Below are positions 6,010-14,843 of a DNA stretch of 64,000 nucleotides, piece by piece. Made by a program: the position numbers and the translations under genes. Positions within the stretch are counted from its first letter, which is position 1, and every line of letters begins with the position of its first letter. Below the pieces are notes generated by a model. The model was given only the letters and a program-made list of their open reading frames with translations. It was not told the DNA's origin and did no database searches. This DNA is from Rhodoferax sp. Its GTDB lineage: Bacteria > Pseudomonadota > Gammaproteobacteria > Burkholderiales > Burkholderiaceae_C. The stretch is from NCBI GenBank assembly GCA_008015235.1, contig SSFF01000012.1:62001-126000 (forward strand), given 5' to 3'.

Positions 6010-7712
6010 ATCGACTCCTGCTCTAGTGAGCGAACAACAAATTCGCTATATGTCGTAGGCGAACACAGCTTCTCGATCCCTAGCGTCACTAGAGGCTTGT
6101 CAAAACCTGGCAATTTAGTGGTCTGCGTAACAATTCGAAAATGCTCATCCTCCTTGGGCAGCCAACGTAAGGATCTACTCCACGAGACGAATTCACTCAA
6201 AGAAGAAGCCTTCTCCAAGCCTTGCTTAAAGATGTTGTTTGGCAGTAGTGGCAACTCAGAATTTGGACTGAGTACCCCACCGTACGCATCAACGCTAACA
6301 ACGCCTGCGTAGTGCCACTCGTTCGCACCATCTGCATTCAACCCAAGGGTTTGAAGTGCGATGGCTTTCCTAACATTCAGCCAGCGCATCTTGCGCTCTA
6401 ACTGTGCGACTTTTTCTCGACAGACCTTTTTTCGGTTGTGCACTTCTCGAGGATCACCGGGTTGGAGCATCCAACGCAATTCGCACACAAGCAACGTCTT
6501 ACTTTCTGGGTCAGGAACAAGCAAATCGATTTCTTCAAATTCCTTACCATCGCGGATAGTCACGTTTCCTTTCGTACTCGGCCAGCGCTTTTTCGCCAAT
6601 GGGAGAAGGCCTGACACCATTACCTCCTCAAACAACCCGCTCAATCTGTCAAAAGCTGGGGTATCTACCCTCGCCTGCAGTGTAAGCAGATTCCTCTCAT
6701 AGTTGGACGAAAGAAACAGCAGGCAAGGTATGGCGATTCGCCCTTCACCGAGCGGAACTATCGGTTGCAAAGCCGGGTCGGGCGCTTGAACGCCATGACC
6801 GAGTGTTAAGTATTCAATGAACTTTCGGATGGTTGGCAACTCAAGCGAGCACATCTCGCGGAGATCTGCCGCCAACTGCTGTGCATTCGTTACAAACAGC
6901 AAGCTCTCTTGACCAACGCCTTTGAGTCCGTGAGAACTTGCTCCAAAGTGCACAGCGCACCAGTGATAAACGCATCTGATACACAGCGCATTCAAAAGAA
7001 GAGTCGTCTCTTCGCGGCTACCCCATGCAAATCGCCAGCGATCAGGCACTAGGAATGGATATTGCTCCAATGATTCGGCCAATTTAACGGCAGGGTAGAC
7101 ATGAAATTCGTATGCGACCTTGCCACCAGCAATATGCGTGGTCTGCGAAATGATTTCAACGATTTCAGGTCTAAATTCTTCGTTTCGAGCCCAGTGATAA
7201 AGACGTGTCGTGTGGTCCAAAAAGTCTGGAGGCATATGGCCCAACAACTCGACAGTCGAGTACCGCATATCGTGGTCATCCGCGTCAAATTCAACCTCAA
7301 TAGTTTCTGCCCCCTCAATTAGGCCAAGTGTCTTGGCATGGGCGGCCGAGCAAAGCCTATTGGCAGCCATATAGTCCGTTCCCGCCCGCAGAAGCTCGCC
7401 TGTTTGAACGTACACCCTTGGAACAATTTTTGTGGGGATGGCTACCTTGCTTGTGTCATGGCACTCACGGCGAATACGGTCCAAAGCAAAACGTGCCGAG
7501 TATTTGTAGGCATCCAATAGGTGATCAACCAATGATGACTTGCTATCGTCAGCTCCAACGAAGAGCAGCCGAAGGTTGTCCTCTAGGACGGCGAGCAAAT
7601 ACCAAGTTGCGATTGTCCGATTCGAATGCGGAAGTGCATGGCTCTGGTAGTTTTTGTCTAAGGCCAACTCAACCTTGGCAAGCAACTCCTTTGAAGACAT
7701 GTTATTGCTCAT
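6006..7712 (-). CDS. Uncharacterised protein with PD-(D/E)XK-like core
   Basis: This is a 568-residue protein I do not recognise as a named family. Near residues 390-415 it has KEFEEIDLLVPDPES followed by TLLVCELRWML. This is the strand pattern of a PD-(D/E)XK nuclease core (Asp, then Glu-x-Lys), but with Arg in the usual Lys position, so activity is uncertain. The remainder is mixed helix and strand without signal or membrane segments. Its ATG overlaps the hsdS stop by 4 nt and its stop overlaps the relic ORF by 4 nt. GC content is clearly lower than in hsdR. The context suggests an accessory defence or restriction-related role. Confidence 0.6.
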   Translation of the reverse strand: MSNNMSSKELLAKVELALDKNYQSHALPHSNRTIATWYLLAVLEDNLRLLFVGADDSKSSLVDHLLDAYKYSARFALDRIRRECHDTSKVAIPTKIVPRVYVQTGELLRAGTDYMAANRLCSAAHAKTLGLIEGAETIEVEFDADDHDMRYSTVELLGHMPPDFLDHTTRLYHWARNEEFRPEIVEIISQTTHIAGGKVAYEFHVYPAVKLAESLEQYPFLVPDRWRFAWGSREETTLLLNALCIRCVYHWCAVHFGASSHGLKGVGQESLLFVTNAQQLAADLREMCSLELPTIRKFIEYLTLGHGVQAPDPALQPIVPLGEGRIAIPCLLFLSSNYERNLLTLQARVDTPAFDRLSGLFEEVMVSGLLPLAKKRWPSTKGNVTIRDGKEFEEIDLLVPDPESKTLLVCELRWMLQPGDPREVHNRKKVCREKVAQLERKMRWLNVRKAIALQTLGLNADGANEWHYAGVVSVDAYGGVLSPNSELPLLPNNIFKQGLEKASSLSEFVSWSRSLRWLPKEDEHFRIVTQTTKLPGFDKPLVTLGIEKLCSPTTYSEFVVRSLEQESI

Positions 7713-8998
7713 ACCACAAACGCCTTTGCCAGCGTCGCCTGCCGCAGCGCCTGCGCGCGCTGGAGGTTGGCATCTACCTCGGCTTCGACTTCGCGGATGA
7801 TGGACAGGTGGCGGTCGACTTCGGCGACGATTCGGGCTTGCTCTGCTGCAGGCGGGACGGGCAACACAAGCTTTATGAAAGTTTCTAGGGTGAAATGCTT
7901 TATGGTGCTGCCACCATACAGTTCATCCAACGCTCCAGACTTAGCTAGGTGCTCAAGAGCGATCACTAGCAAGTCCGGCAGGTAGGCTCCGTCAAAGCGA
8001 ACACGATGAAGTGCCTTTTGATACTTCATATCCATTTGCTTGGAGCGCCAAACAGCAGCGCGGGCAGGCTCACCGCCTTCGCAAACCAGAACATCACCGG
8101 CTCGAACAGAAAAGCGTTCGAGTTCGTCAGGTTCGAAGTTCATTTCAAAGACGTCGGACACATCGAACGCACCCCAACGAACATTGATGTTGCGCAAGTA
8201 CTGATACGGTGCGCCCGCCGTATGCTTCTGCTTGTCCAACATCTTGCCAAGCTGGACGCTACCCAGTTGATCTACGGTTGCACTCGTCCAACCATCGGGA
8301 ACTGCAATCGTGAAATCGTCGGTCTGAGCCACTGGCTCTTTGTACCTCCCCTTCCCTTTCCATGTCTCCCGCCGCTCCTTAAGAATCCGCTGCAAAAGCT
8401 GTTCGCCGTTCTCGAAGGTGCGGCCTTCGCGGTGGGCTAGGCTGGCTTCAGTTTCTACGAGGCGGCCTTCGACGGCGGCTTTGAGGACGGAGGCTTTGTA
8501 GCGTTTGAGATTGGCTTTGACGCGTTGGAGGTTGGCGACGGCTTCGTCGAGGCGGGAGAACTGCTTTTCGAGTTCGGCAACGACTCGCTCGCGTCGCACT
8601 TCATCAAAAAGAGGAACAGCGATTTCGTTTACATCGCTCACGCGAATCATCGGAATCGTAGTTTGGGAAGTGAATGGAGAATAGTCCAGTGACTTCAAGA
8701 AGTAAAAGACATACTTGCGAAGCTTGGCGTCGTGGAGAGAAATCGCGATGGTAGTTTGCGTGCAAACAAAGGGATGCACACGCGGCAATTTTGGAATCCC
8801 AATGTTCCCTCGTGCCGAAACGACCAATGTTTCTTCTCCAAACAAAACGTCACTTGAGGGAATGTAGCCCCACGGTTCGTCACTGAAGCCTGCTGAATAG
8901 ACCGCGACTCCTTGATCGATAAGTTCCTTCGAGAGAATCGTCTTGCCCATCCTCACATGTGAAATCGACTTCAACGAGACTACGTTCCTATCACTCAC
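7709..8998 (-). CDS. hsdS: Type I restriction-modification specificity subunit HsdS
   Basis: The 429-residue protein has the two-repeat HsdS layout. Target recognition domain 1 occupies about residues 1-135. A conserved helical spacer follows (ELEKQFSRLDEAVANLQRVK, continuing to SVLKAAVEGRL). Target recognition domain 2 starts with VPDGWTSATVDQLG, and a second helical spacer closes the protein (SIIREVEAEVDANLQRAQ). HsdS reads the bipartite target for both methylation and cleavage. The frame is intact. It overlaps hsdR by 4 nt (ATGA) and the next gene by 4 nt. The cognate hsdM is not adjacent; the only hsdM in view is at the left edge. Confidence 0.93.
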   Translation of the reverse strand: MSDRNVVSLKSISHVRMGKTILSKELIDQGVAVYSAGFSDEPWGYIPSSDVLFGEETLVVSARGNIGIPKLPRVHPFVCTQTTIAISLHDAKLRKYVFYFLKSLDYSPFTSQTTIPMIRVSDVNEIAVPLFDEVRRERVVAELEKQFSRLDEAVANLQRVKANLKRYKASVLKAAVEGRLVETEASLAHREGRTFENGEQLLQRILKERRETWKGKGRYKEPVAQTDDFTIAVPDGWTSATVDQLGSVQLGKMLDKQKHTAGAPYQYLRNINVRWGAFDVSDVFEMNFEPDELERFSVRAGDVLVCEGGEPARAAVWRSKQMDMKYQKALHRVRFDGAYLPDLLVIALEHLAKSGALDELYGGSTIKHFTLETFIKLVLPVPPAAEQARIVAEVDRHLSIIREVEAEVDANLQRAQALRQATLAKAFVV

Positions 8999-11781
8999 GC
9001 CGCCAACTCCCGATTCAGTTCCTCAATCACTTTGGGCAGTTCCGCGCCAAAGAGCTGGTGCACTTTGCCCAGGCCGCCTTGGGCGTTGAAGGGGGCGTAT
9101 TCGAAGTCGTCTATCTCTATGCCGAGGTTGGCGGCGATGTGGTCGCGGATCATTTCTAGCCAGTGTTGTTGTTCGGGGTTGAATGCGTGGCCGCTAGCCT
9201 GCTGGTGCTGGGCCAGCCAGGCTTTGAAGTTGGCCTGCACGCGCTCGGGGTAGGGCACCAGCTCATTAGTCTGCTGCATGGCAAAGCGCACCAGGCTGAC
9301 CAGATCCGTCAGCAAGCGGCGCTGCGTGGCGCCCTTCACCTTGTCCTTGCGCAGCGTGGCGTAGGCCTGCCAGAGAGCGCCTTCGTCAATATTCAGCGGC
9401 GGGGCGTGCAGGGCGTCGGCCAAAGCCTTCACGTCTTCAAACTTGAGCGGTGCACGCGTGGGGCGGCTGTACAAAATTTGCAGGGCGGTAATTTCGTCTT
9501 TGTGCTGCTTGATGAAATCTTCAAAGCTCTGTACCAGCGCCGTGGCACGGTCGCTACCGGCGCTGAAACCGGCGTGAATCAGTTCGTCGCGCGTGACGGT
9601 GTCGATCACCAAGTCCGCCTTTTGCTTCATTTTTAATAGCTGCTCGCGCAAGGCGGGTGAGGTAAAGGGCTTGGTTGCGTCCCGCAACCTTTGTTCGGCC
9701 TCAGCCGGCGACATGTCTTGGGTGGCGTCGATGTTCAGCGCATCCACAATGCCGCGCGCCAGGTCGCGCAAGGTTTTGCCGCCACTCAGCTCCACCACCT
9801 TGGCCTGGTCGGCGTCGCTGGCGTCTTTGTCCAGCCTGCTCAACCGGGCGGCGATGCTGCTGAGCACGTCGTCTTCCACATTGCCCAGGCTTACGGCTTG
9901 CAGCAGTTTGTCCAGCGGCACGCTCTTTTTGGCGTCCATGGGGCGGCTGTCGGTTTTGTCGCGCTCGCACACGCCCACGCAGTCAACGATGACGAAATGG
10001 TCTTTGTGGATGTGTTCGCCGGGGTTGACGCCGCGCAGGTCGTCGTCTTTGCAGACGCGCACGCCACGGCCTTTCATCTGCTCGAAGAAGCTGCGGCTTT
10101 TCACACTGCGCATGAAGACGACGATTTCCACGGGCTTGATGTCGGTGCCGGTGGCGATCATGTCCACCGTGACGGCCACGCGGGGGTAGTAGCCGGTGCG
10201 GAAGTCTTTGATGAGCTGCTCGGGGCTGGTGCCGCCGCCCTGGGCGCTGCGGTAGGTGATCTTCTGCGCGAACTCGTTGCCCCGGCCAAACTCTTCGCGC
10301 AGTATTTCGACAATCTTCTCCGCGTGGTTGTCGTCCTTGGCAAAGATGAGTGTCTTGGGCAGCTCGGTTCGGGTGGGGAACATGTCCGGCTGCCAGCGGT
10401 CGCGCAGGGTGCGCACCACGGTGCGGATCTGGTCGGGCGTTTGCACGGCGCGGTCCAGCTCTTCGGGCTGGTATTCAAAGTCGTCGTCCAGTTGCCAGGC
10501 GGTCTTGCGGCGGGTGGCTTTGTCTTGCGTTTCCAGCCAATAGCCTTTGTCCACCTTGGCGCCCTGCTCGCCCACCTCGGTTTGGATGCGGTAGACGTCG
10601 TAATTGACGTTCACACCATCGGCCACAGCCTGGGCGTGGCCGTATTCCATGACCAGGTTTTGGTTGAAGAAGCCAAAGGTCTGCTTGTTGGGCGTAGCGG
10701 TCAGGCCGATGAGATACGCGTCAAAGTACTCCAGCACCTGACGCCACAGGTTGTAGATGCTGCGGTGGGCCTCGTCGGTCACCACAATGTCAAAGCTCTC
10801 GATGGGGATGGCCGGGTTGTAGCCAATGGGCTCGGGGTCTTTGAACAGGGCCTCCACGCGCTCGGTGCTTTCTTCGTCCGCCTCCTCGGCCAGCTCGCGC
10901 CCTTTGAGCAAACTGAACATGCGCTGGATGGTGCAGATGACCACGCGGGCGCTGGTGTCGATCTGGCTGCTCTGCAGGTGTTGGACGATGTATTCCTCAC
11001 CAAACTTGTAGTTGTTGTAGGGCGAGGCGTAGGCGTCAAACTCCTTCTTGGTCTGGCGGGCCAGGTTGCCACGGTCCACCAGAAACAGCACGCGGCGGGC
11101 GCCGCCGAACTTGATGAGGCGGTAGATGAAGCCGATGCTGGTAAACGTCTTGCCACTGCCGGTGGCCATCTGGATCAGGGCCTTGGGCTTGTTGGCGGCG
11201 AGGGACTTTTCCAGGTTGGTGATGGCACCGATCTGTGCGGGCCACAGCTGGTAGTGCGCGCCGCCACTGCCCCATTCGGTGACGAGTTGGGGCATGTGCT
11301 GCATGCGGGCGAGGAAGGTGCCGGCGGTTTCTTGTGCGGTGTTGGAACCCGCCGGAGCCTGCAAATAGGCCAGCCATTGCACCAGCAACTCCGGGCGGAA
11401 GAAGGCGAACACACTGCGGGCGCGGGGCTCGGGGTCGAGCCCATTGGTGAAGTGGGTTTCCACCCCGGTGCTTTCCCACACGAAGGGCAGCGGACGGCGC
11501 CAGGCGGGCAATGCTGCGGGCAGGCCCTGGGCGTAGCGGCTGCTTTGCAGCTCCACGCCGGTGAGGGTTGCACCCTCTTTCTTGGCCTCGATGACGCCGC
11601 AGGCCTTGCCGTTCACGTAGAGCAGGTAGTCGGCAAAGCCATAGCCGGTGTTGAGGGGGAATTCGCGGATGGCGACGCCGGTGGCGGCGTGGATGTTGGC
11701 GTCAGAGACATTGCAGACGTGCCAACCGGCTGCAACTAGCAGCGCGTCGATGCTGACTCTGGCTTTCTGCTCTGGCGTCAT
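8995..11781 (-). CDS. hsdR: Type I restriction endonuclease subunit HsdR
   Basis: The 928-residue protein is an EcoEI/EcoKI-like R subunit. The N-terminal nuclease core is GYGFADYLLYVNG (D51) then CGVIEAKK (E65-x-K67). A superfamily 2 translocase follows, with Walker A MATGSGKTFTS near residue 208, DEAHRSIYNLW near 336 and a later helicase domain including IATGTDIKPVEIVVFMRSV. The C-terminal helical domain contacts the methylase core. It cuts DNA after ATP-driven translocation from unmethylated sites. It is first in the operon; the start is the ATG at 11781. A 10-bp palindrome (11854-11863) lies upstream. Confidence 0.95.
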   Translation of the reverse strand: MTPEQKARVSIDALLVAAGWHVCNVSDANIHAATGVAIREFPLNTGYGFADYLLYVNGKACGVIEAKKEGATLTGVELQSSRYAQGLPAALPAWRRPLPFVWESTGVETHFTNGLDPEPRARSVFAFFRPELLVQWLAYLQAPAGSNTAQETAGTFLARMQHMPQLVTEWGSGGAHYQLWPAQIGAITNLEKSLAANKPKALIQMATGSGKTFTSIGFIYRLIKFGGARRVLFLVDRGNLARQTKKEFDAYASPYNNYKFGEEYIVQHLQSSQIDTSARVVICTIQRMFSLLKGRELAEEADEESTERVEALFKDPEPIGYNPAIPIESFDIVVTDEAHRSIYNLWRQVLEYFDAYLIGLTATPNKQTFGFFNQNLVMEYGHAQAVADGVNVNYDVYRIQTEVGEQGAKVDKGYWLETQDKATRRKTAWQLDDDFEYQPEELDRAVQTPDQIRTVVRTLRDRWQPDMFPTRTELPKTLIFAKDDNHAEKIVEILREEFGRGNEFAQKITYRSAQGGGTSPEQLIKDFRTGYYPRVAVTVDMIATGTDIKPVEIVVFMRSVKSRSFFEQMKGRGVRVCKDDDLRGVNPGEHIHKDHFVIVDCVGVCERDKTDSRPMDAKKSVPLDKLLQAVSLGNVEDDVLSSIAARLSRLDKDASDADQAKVVELSGGKTLRDLARGIVDALNIDATQDMSPAEAEQRLRDATKPFTSPALREQLLKMKQKADLVIDTVTRDELIHAGFSAGSDRATALVQSFEDFIKQHKDEITALQILYSRPTRAPLKFEDVKALADALHAPPLNIDEGALWQAYATLRKDKVKGATQRRLLTDLVSLVRFAMQQTNELVPYPERVQANFKAWLAQHQQASGHAFNPEQQHWLEMIRDHIAANLGIEIDDFEYAPFNAQGGLGKVHQLFGAELPKVIEELNRELAA
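9621..9651 (-). repeat. Possible 31-bp dispersed repeat inside hsdR
   Basis: Read on the minus strand it matches copy 1 exactly over TTGCGCGAGCAGCTAT and ends GAAGCAAA like copy 2. It encodes LREQLLKMKQ in the C-terminal domain of HsdR. That domain aligns without an obvious insertion, so this may be conversion or coincidence. Confidence 0.4.
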
Positions 11782-11883
11782 GCCCTCCCCTCCTTGGTCG
11801 GCATTCTAGAGTGCGGATCGAGCCGGGCGGCCTCCCACAGGCAGGAATTAGCACCAATATTGGCACCCAGCCCTCATGGAATA

Positions 11884-11913
11884 TGCGCAAGCAGCTACTT
11901 ATTTAATAGCAAA
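11884..11913 (+). repeat. 31-bp dispersed repeat, intergenic copy
   Basis: It contains TGCGCAAGCAGCTA, spacer, AATAGCAAA. It lies between the 3' end of the histidine kinase gene (stop at 11920) and hsdR (start at 11781), so it may end transcription of the two-component operon. Confidence 0.75.
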
Positions 11914-11919
11914 CGCAGT

Positions 11920-13257
11920 TCACTCAAGTGGCAACTCCACCACCACTTCCAGCCCCGGTTGGGCGTTGTGGACAGTGAACGTGCCGCCGTGGGCCTGGGC
12001 GACCAGGCGGCACAGGTACAGGCCCAGCCCCACGCCGCCGCCTTCGCGGGTACGGGCCGCGTCCGGGCGATAGAAGGGCTGGCCCAGGTGGGGCAGTTGG
12101 TCGGGGGCGACGCCGGGGCCGTGGTCGCGCACGCTCAGGCGCAGGCTGCCGTCCACCACTTGCAGGCGCAGTATCGGGGCCTGGGCCGTGGCCGGGGTGT
12201 GGCGCAGTGCGTTGTCGAGCAGATTGCGCAGCAAGAGGCGCATTCGCGTGGGGTCGAGCTGGGCGCTGGGTATGGCATCGCACTCCAGCTGCACCACGGG
12301 CTGGCCGTGCAGCTGCCGCACCACATCGTGCACCAGTGCCACCAGGTCACAGGGCTCGCGGTGGAGTGCTGTGTGCGGAGTGGCCAGGCGTTCGCTTTCC
12401 AGCAGGTCGCTCACCAGGTCGCGCATGAGGGCCAGGTCGCGCAGCAGGGCTTCGCGGCTGGGGGCTATGTCTTCTGTTTCGGGCAGCAGCTCGGTGTTGA
12501 GCCGGGCGCGGGTGAGCGGGCTGCGCAGTTCGTGGCTGATGGCCAGCAGCAGCGCGCGCTTGGCCTCCAGCATGTGGTGGATGTCGGCGCCCATGGTGTT
12601 GATGGTGCTGGCCAGCACGCCCAGCTCGTCGGGCCGGTGGGCGTGGCGCACGGGAATGGGCTGGGCAAAGTCGCCCGCGCCGAAGCGCTGGGCACCGGCG
12701 CGGATGTCCTCCAGCGGGCGCAGCATGCGGCGCACGCGGGCGTAGGCCAGCGCGGTGAGTAGCAGCAACAGGCCCAGCGTGACCCAGCCCACGGCGCGCG
12801 GCTTGTCGTGCCATACCTGTACCTTGAGGCCGAAACGGATGTGGTGGCCGTCGGCCGTGGTGCGCTCGAAGAAGCGCGGCGGTTCGGGCGCTACACGGGC
12901 GGCCTGGGTGGCGCGCTCCCAGCGTGTGGGGTCGTAGTCGTAGTCGTCGGGGTGGCTGCGCCAGTTCACTGTAGGGCCGCTGATGCGAACACTCACCGGC
13001 AGGCGCTGGGTAATGGCCTGGGCCCGCACCACGTCGGGCGGGGTGCCGATTTCGGCCGCCAGCTTGTCCACGTAGTCCATGACCAGGGGGCGCGCGGCCT
13101 CACGCCAGCCAATGCCCAGCGCATACTGCATGCCGCCAACGAAGGTGGCGGTCATGGCCAAGGCCAGCAGCAGGAACAGCCCCACCAGGCGCAGGCGCAG
13201 CGAATAGGCCAGGGCGTGGCGGGCGCGGCGGTGCCACCGTTCGGAATGTCGCTTCAT
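11920..13257 (-). CDS. Sensor histidine kinase, CpxA-like
   Basis: The 445-residue membrane kinase has TM1 near residues 24-46, a periplasmic sensor of about 110 residues, TM2 near 157-173 and a HAMP linker. The H-box is ISHELRSPLTRARLN with His242, followed by the N-box NLLDNALRH and the glycine boxes DHGPGV and GVGLGLYL. It should autophosphorylate and pass phosphate to the regulator encoded just upstream, whose 3' end it overlaps by 4 nt. The LTxxQ lipoprotein at the head of the operon suggests an envelope-stress (Cpx-type) system. The family assignment is by context and domain order; the exact signal is unknown. Confidence 0.85.
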   Translation of the reverse strand: MKRHSERWHRRARHALAYSLRLRLVGLFLLLALAMTATFVGGMQYALGIGWREAARPLVMDYVDKLAAEIGTPPDVVRAQAITQRLPVSVRISGPTVNWRSHPDDYDYDPTRWERATQAARVAPEPPRFFERTTADGHHIRFGLKVQVWHDKPRAVGWVTLGLLLLLTALAYARVRRMLRPLEDIRAGAQRFGAGDFAQPIPVRHAHRPDELGVLASTINTMGADIHHMLEAKRALLLAISHELRSPLTRARLNTELLPETEDIAPSREALLRDLALMRDLVSDLLESERLATPHTALHREPCDLVALVHDVVRQLHGQPVVQLECDAIPSAQLDPTRMRLLLRNLLDNALRHTPATAQAPILRLQVVDGSLRLSVRDHGPGVAPDQLPHLGQPFYRPDAARTREGGGVGLGLYLCRLVAQAHGGTFTVHNAQPGLEVVVELPLE

Positions 13258-13943
13258 GGCTTCACCGCCTGCAAGGCCAGGGTGTAGCCCGCGTTGCGCA
13301 GGGTCTTGATGGCGTCCAGCGGCTCCAGCTTCTTGCGCAGGCGGCTCACCACGATGTCCACCGCACGGGTGTAGAGCTCGGCCTCGACGCCACGCAGCTG
13401 GTTGAGGATGTCGTCGCGGCTGAAGACCTTGCCCGGCGCGCGCGCCAGCAGCAGCAAGAGGTCGAATTCGGTGCTGGTCAGGTCCACCGACTGGCCCTGG
13501 CGCAGCACGGTGCGGGTGGCGGTGTTGATTTCCAGCCCTTCATATGCCAGCACGTTGGGGTCGGCCGCGGGCGCGGTGGAGGGGGCCTTGCGGCGCAGCA
13601 CGGTCTGCACGCGGGCCACCAGCTCGCGCGGCTCGAAGGGTTTGGGCAGGTAGTCGTCGGCCCCCAGCTCCAGCCCCACCACGCGGTCCATCACCTCACC
13701 GCGCGCGGTGAGCATGAGGATGGGCAAATCGCTGTCCTTGCGGATGGCTCGGCACAGGGCAAAGCCGTCCATCTCGGGCAGCATCACGTCCAATATGGCG
13801 CAGTCGATGCCGCCCTTCTGCAATCGCGCCAGCCCGGCACTGGGGCGCAAGGCGTGCTCCAGCACCATGTCGAAGCGGGCGAAGTAGGCCGCCAGGGGCG
13901 GCCCGAGGTCGGCGTCGTCGTCGATGAGGAGAATGCGGGGCAT
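13254..13943 (-). CDS. OmpR-family response regulator, CpxR-like
   Basis: I chose the ATG at 13943, giving MPRILLIDDDADLG (229 residues). A longer frame to 13979 would run into the upstream gene. The receiver domain has the acidic pocket LIDDD, the phospho-acceptor D52 in LDVMLPEMDG and the conserved lysine in YLPKPFEP. The C-terminal winged helix (VDLTSTEFDLLLLLARAPG, then DIVVSRLRKKLEP) binds DNA. It overlaps the kinase gene by 4 nt and lies 8 nt after the small unknown gene. Confidence 0.88.
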   Translation of the reverse strand: MPRILLIDDDADLGPPLAAYFARFDMVLEHALRPSAGLARLQKGGIDCAILDVMLPEMDGFALCRAIRKDSDLPILMLTARGEVMDRVVGLELGADDYLPKPFEPRELVARVQTVLRRKAPSTAPAADPNVLAYEGLEINTATRTVLRQGQSVDLTSTEFDLLLLLARAPGKVFSRDDILNQLRGVEAELYTRAVDIVVSRLRKKLEPLDAIKTLRNAGYTLALQAVKP

Positions 13944-13951
13944 GCGGCAAT

Positions 13952-14239
13952 TCAATGGAGCGTCGCTGCATTCTCCCACCGCCGGTAGTGGCGCAGGATG
14001 AGGGCGCGCAGGCGCTGCTGTGCTGCGCGCGAAAGTGCATCGAACTCGCGCGCAGCCTGCTCCAGCGGCTGCAGGGCCAGGCCCGCACTCGCCGCAAGCG
14101 CCTGGGCATGGTCGCGGTCAAAGCGCGGGCCCCACACCAGGGCCAGCAACTCGGCATGGGGCTCGGGCGCATGGGCCACGAGGCGGGGGGCCTGGTCTTT
14201 CAGGGACACCAGGCCAGGTGTCCAGGTGCTGGCCGCCAT
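13952..14239 (-). CDS. Small hypothetical protein in the Cpx-like operon
   Basis: The likely start is the ATG at 14239, five bases after the upstream stop, giving about 95 residues; a longer frame would overlap the lipoprotein gene. It has no signal peptide or membrane segment. It is largely helical and rich in Ala, Leu and Arg (LALQPLEQAAREFDALSRAA, then QQRLRALILRHYRRW). I recognise no family. Its position between the LTxxQ lipoprotein and the response regulator suggests a role in, or co-regulation with, that signalling system. Confidence 0.6.
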   Translation of the reverse strand: MAASTWTPGLVSLKDQAPRLVAHAPEPHAELLALVWGPRFDRDHAQALAASAGLALQPLEQAAREFDALSRAAQQRLRALILRHYRRWENAATLH

Positions 14240-14244
14240 GCTGC

Positions 14245-14730
14245 TCAGCCCCAGCGGAACCAACGACCGCGACCATCCATGTAGTCGCGCACCTTTTGCT
14301 GCTGGGTGGCGTTCAGGCTGTTGTAGAAGTCGGCCAGGGCGGCGATGACTTCGGGGCTCTTGGCATTGAGCGCCGCGGTTTTTTCGTTGAGCAGGGTCTG
14401 GGCGCGCGTGGCATCGAACTTGTCACCCGCCACCAGGGCCTTCATCTCGGCGCGGGGGTCCTTGGTCTGGCCGACGAGCGCGGTGCGTTGTTCATAGAGC
14501 TTGTCACCCAGCACCGCCAGGCGTTTTTTCTGGTCTTCGTTCAGGTCCAGGCGGCTGGCGGCCTTGTCCACGAACTTGTCGCGCTTCTGGGTGTATTCCT
14601 CGGCCGAGAGCTGGGTACCGTAGTCGTGGTGGCGGTGGCTGCCGCAGGCCGTGAGGCCGCCCACCAGCACGGTGGCGCCCAGAAGGCCGATGAAGGTGCG
14701 CTTGAGATGGCGTTGGAAGAAGTGCGACAT
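14245..14730 (-). CDS. Spy/CpxP-like LTxxQ lipoprotein
   Basis: Starting at the ATG at 14730 gives 161 residues. The N-terminus is basic, then hydrophobic, and ends in a lipobox (LVGGLTAC), so it should be a lipoprotein facing the periplasm. Two LTxxQ-like motifs are visible: LNEDQKKRLAVLGDKL and LNATQQQKVRDYM. This is the pattern of Spy/CpxP chaperone-type proteins that bind unfolded proteins or repress the Cpx kinase. It is the first gene of the operon that continues with a small unknown protein, a response regulator and a kinase. A 13-bp palindrome (14745-14757, ACTGCAGTGCAGT) lies just upstream. Confidence 0.75.
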   Translation of the reverse strand: MSHFFQRHLKRTFIGLLGATVLVGGLTACGSHRHHDYGTQLSAEEYTQKRDKFVDKAASRLDLNEDQKKRLAVLGDKLYEQRTALVGQTKDPRAEMKALVAGDKFDATRAQTLLNEKTAALNAKSPEVIAALADFYNSLNATQQQKVRDYMDGRGRWFRWG

Positions 14731-14843
14731 GGCGGTCTTTCTGTACTGCAGTGCAGTGGTGGAACATGACCGCAATGGTGTCCGCCGGGGACAGATACCG
14801 GGTGTCGGGCCGGTATCGCTTTGTTTCGTTTTATTTCAGGGGC

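Noticed and set aside
9621-9651. hsdR copy of the dispersed repeat as an insertion
   Set aside because: The sequence match to the repeat is strong on one side, but the HsdR C-terminal domain aligns without extra residues, so I list it as possible only.
9691-11739. Long plus-strand frames opposite hsdR, uvrA (e.g. 19453-22176), the carboxylases and the 55-58 kb genes
   Set aside because: Each is antisense to a gene with clear motifs, is rich in His/Gln/Gly/Ala as expected from reversed biased codons, and lacks domains or ribosome sites.
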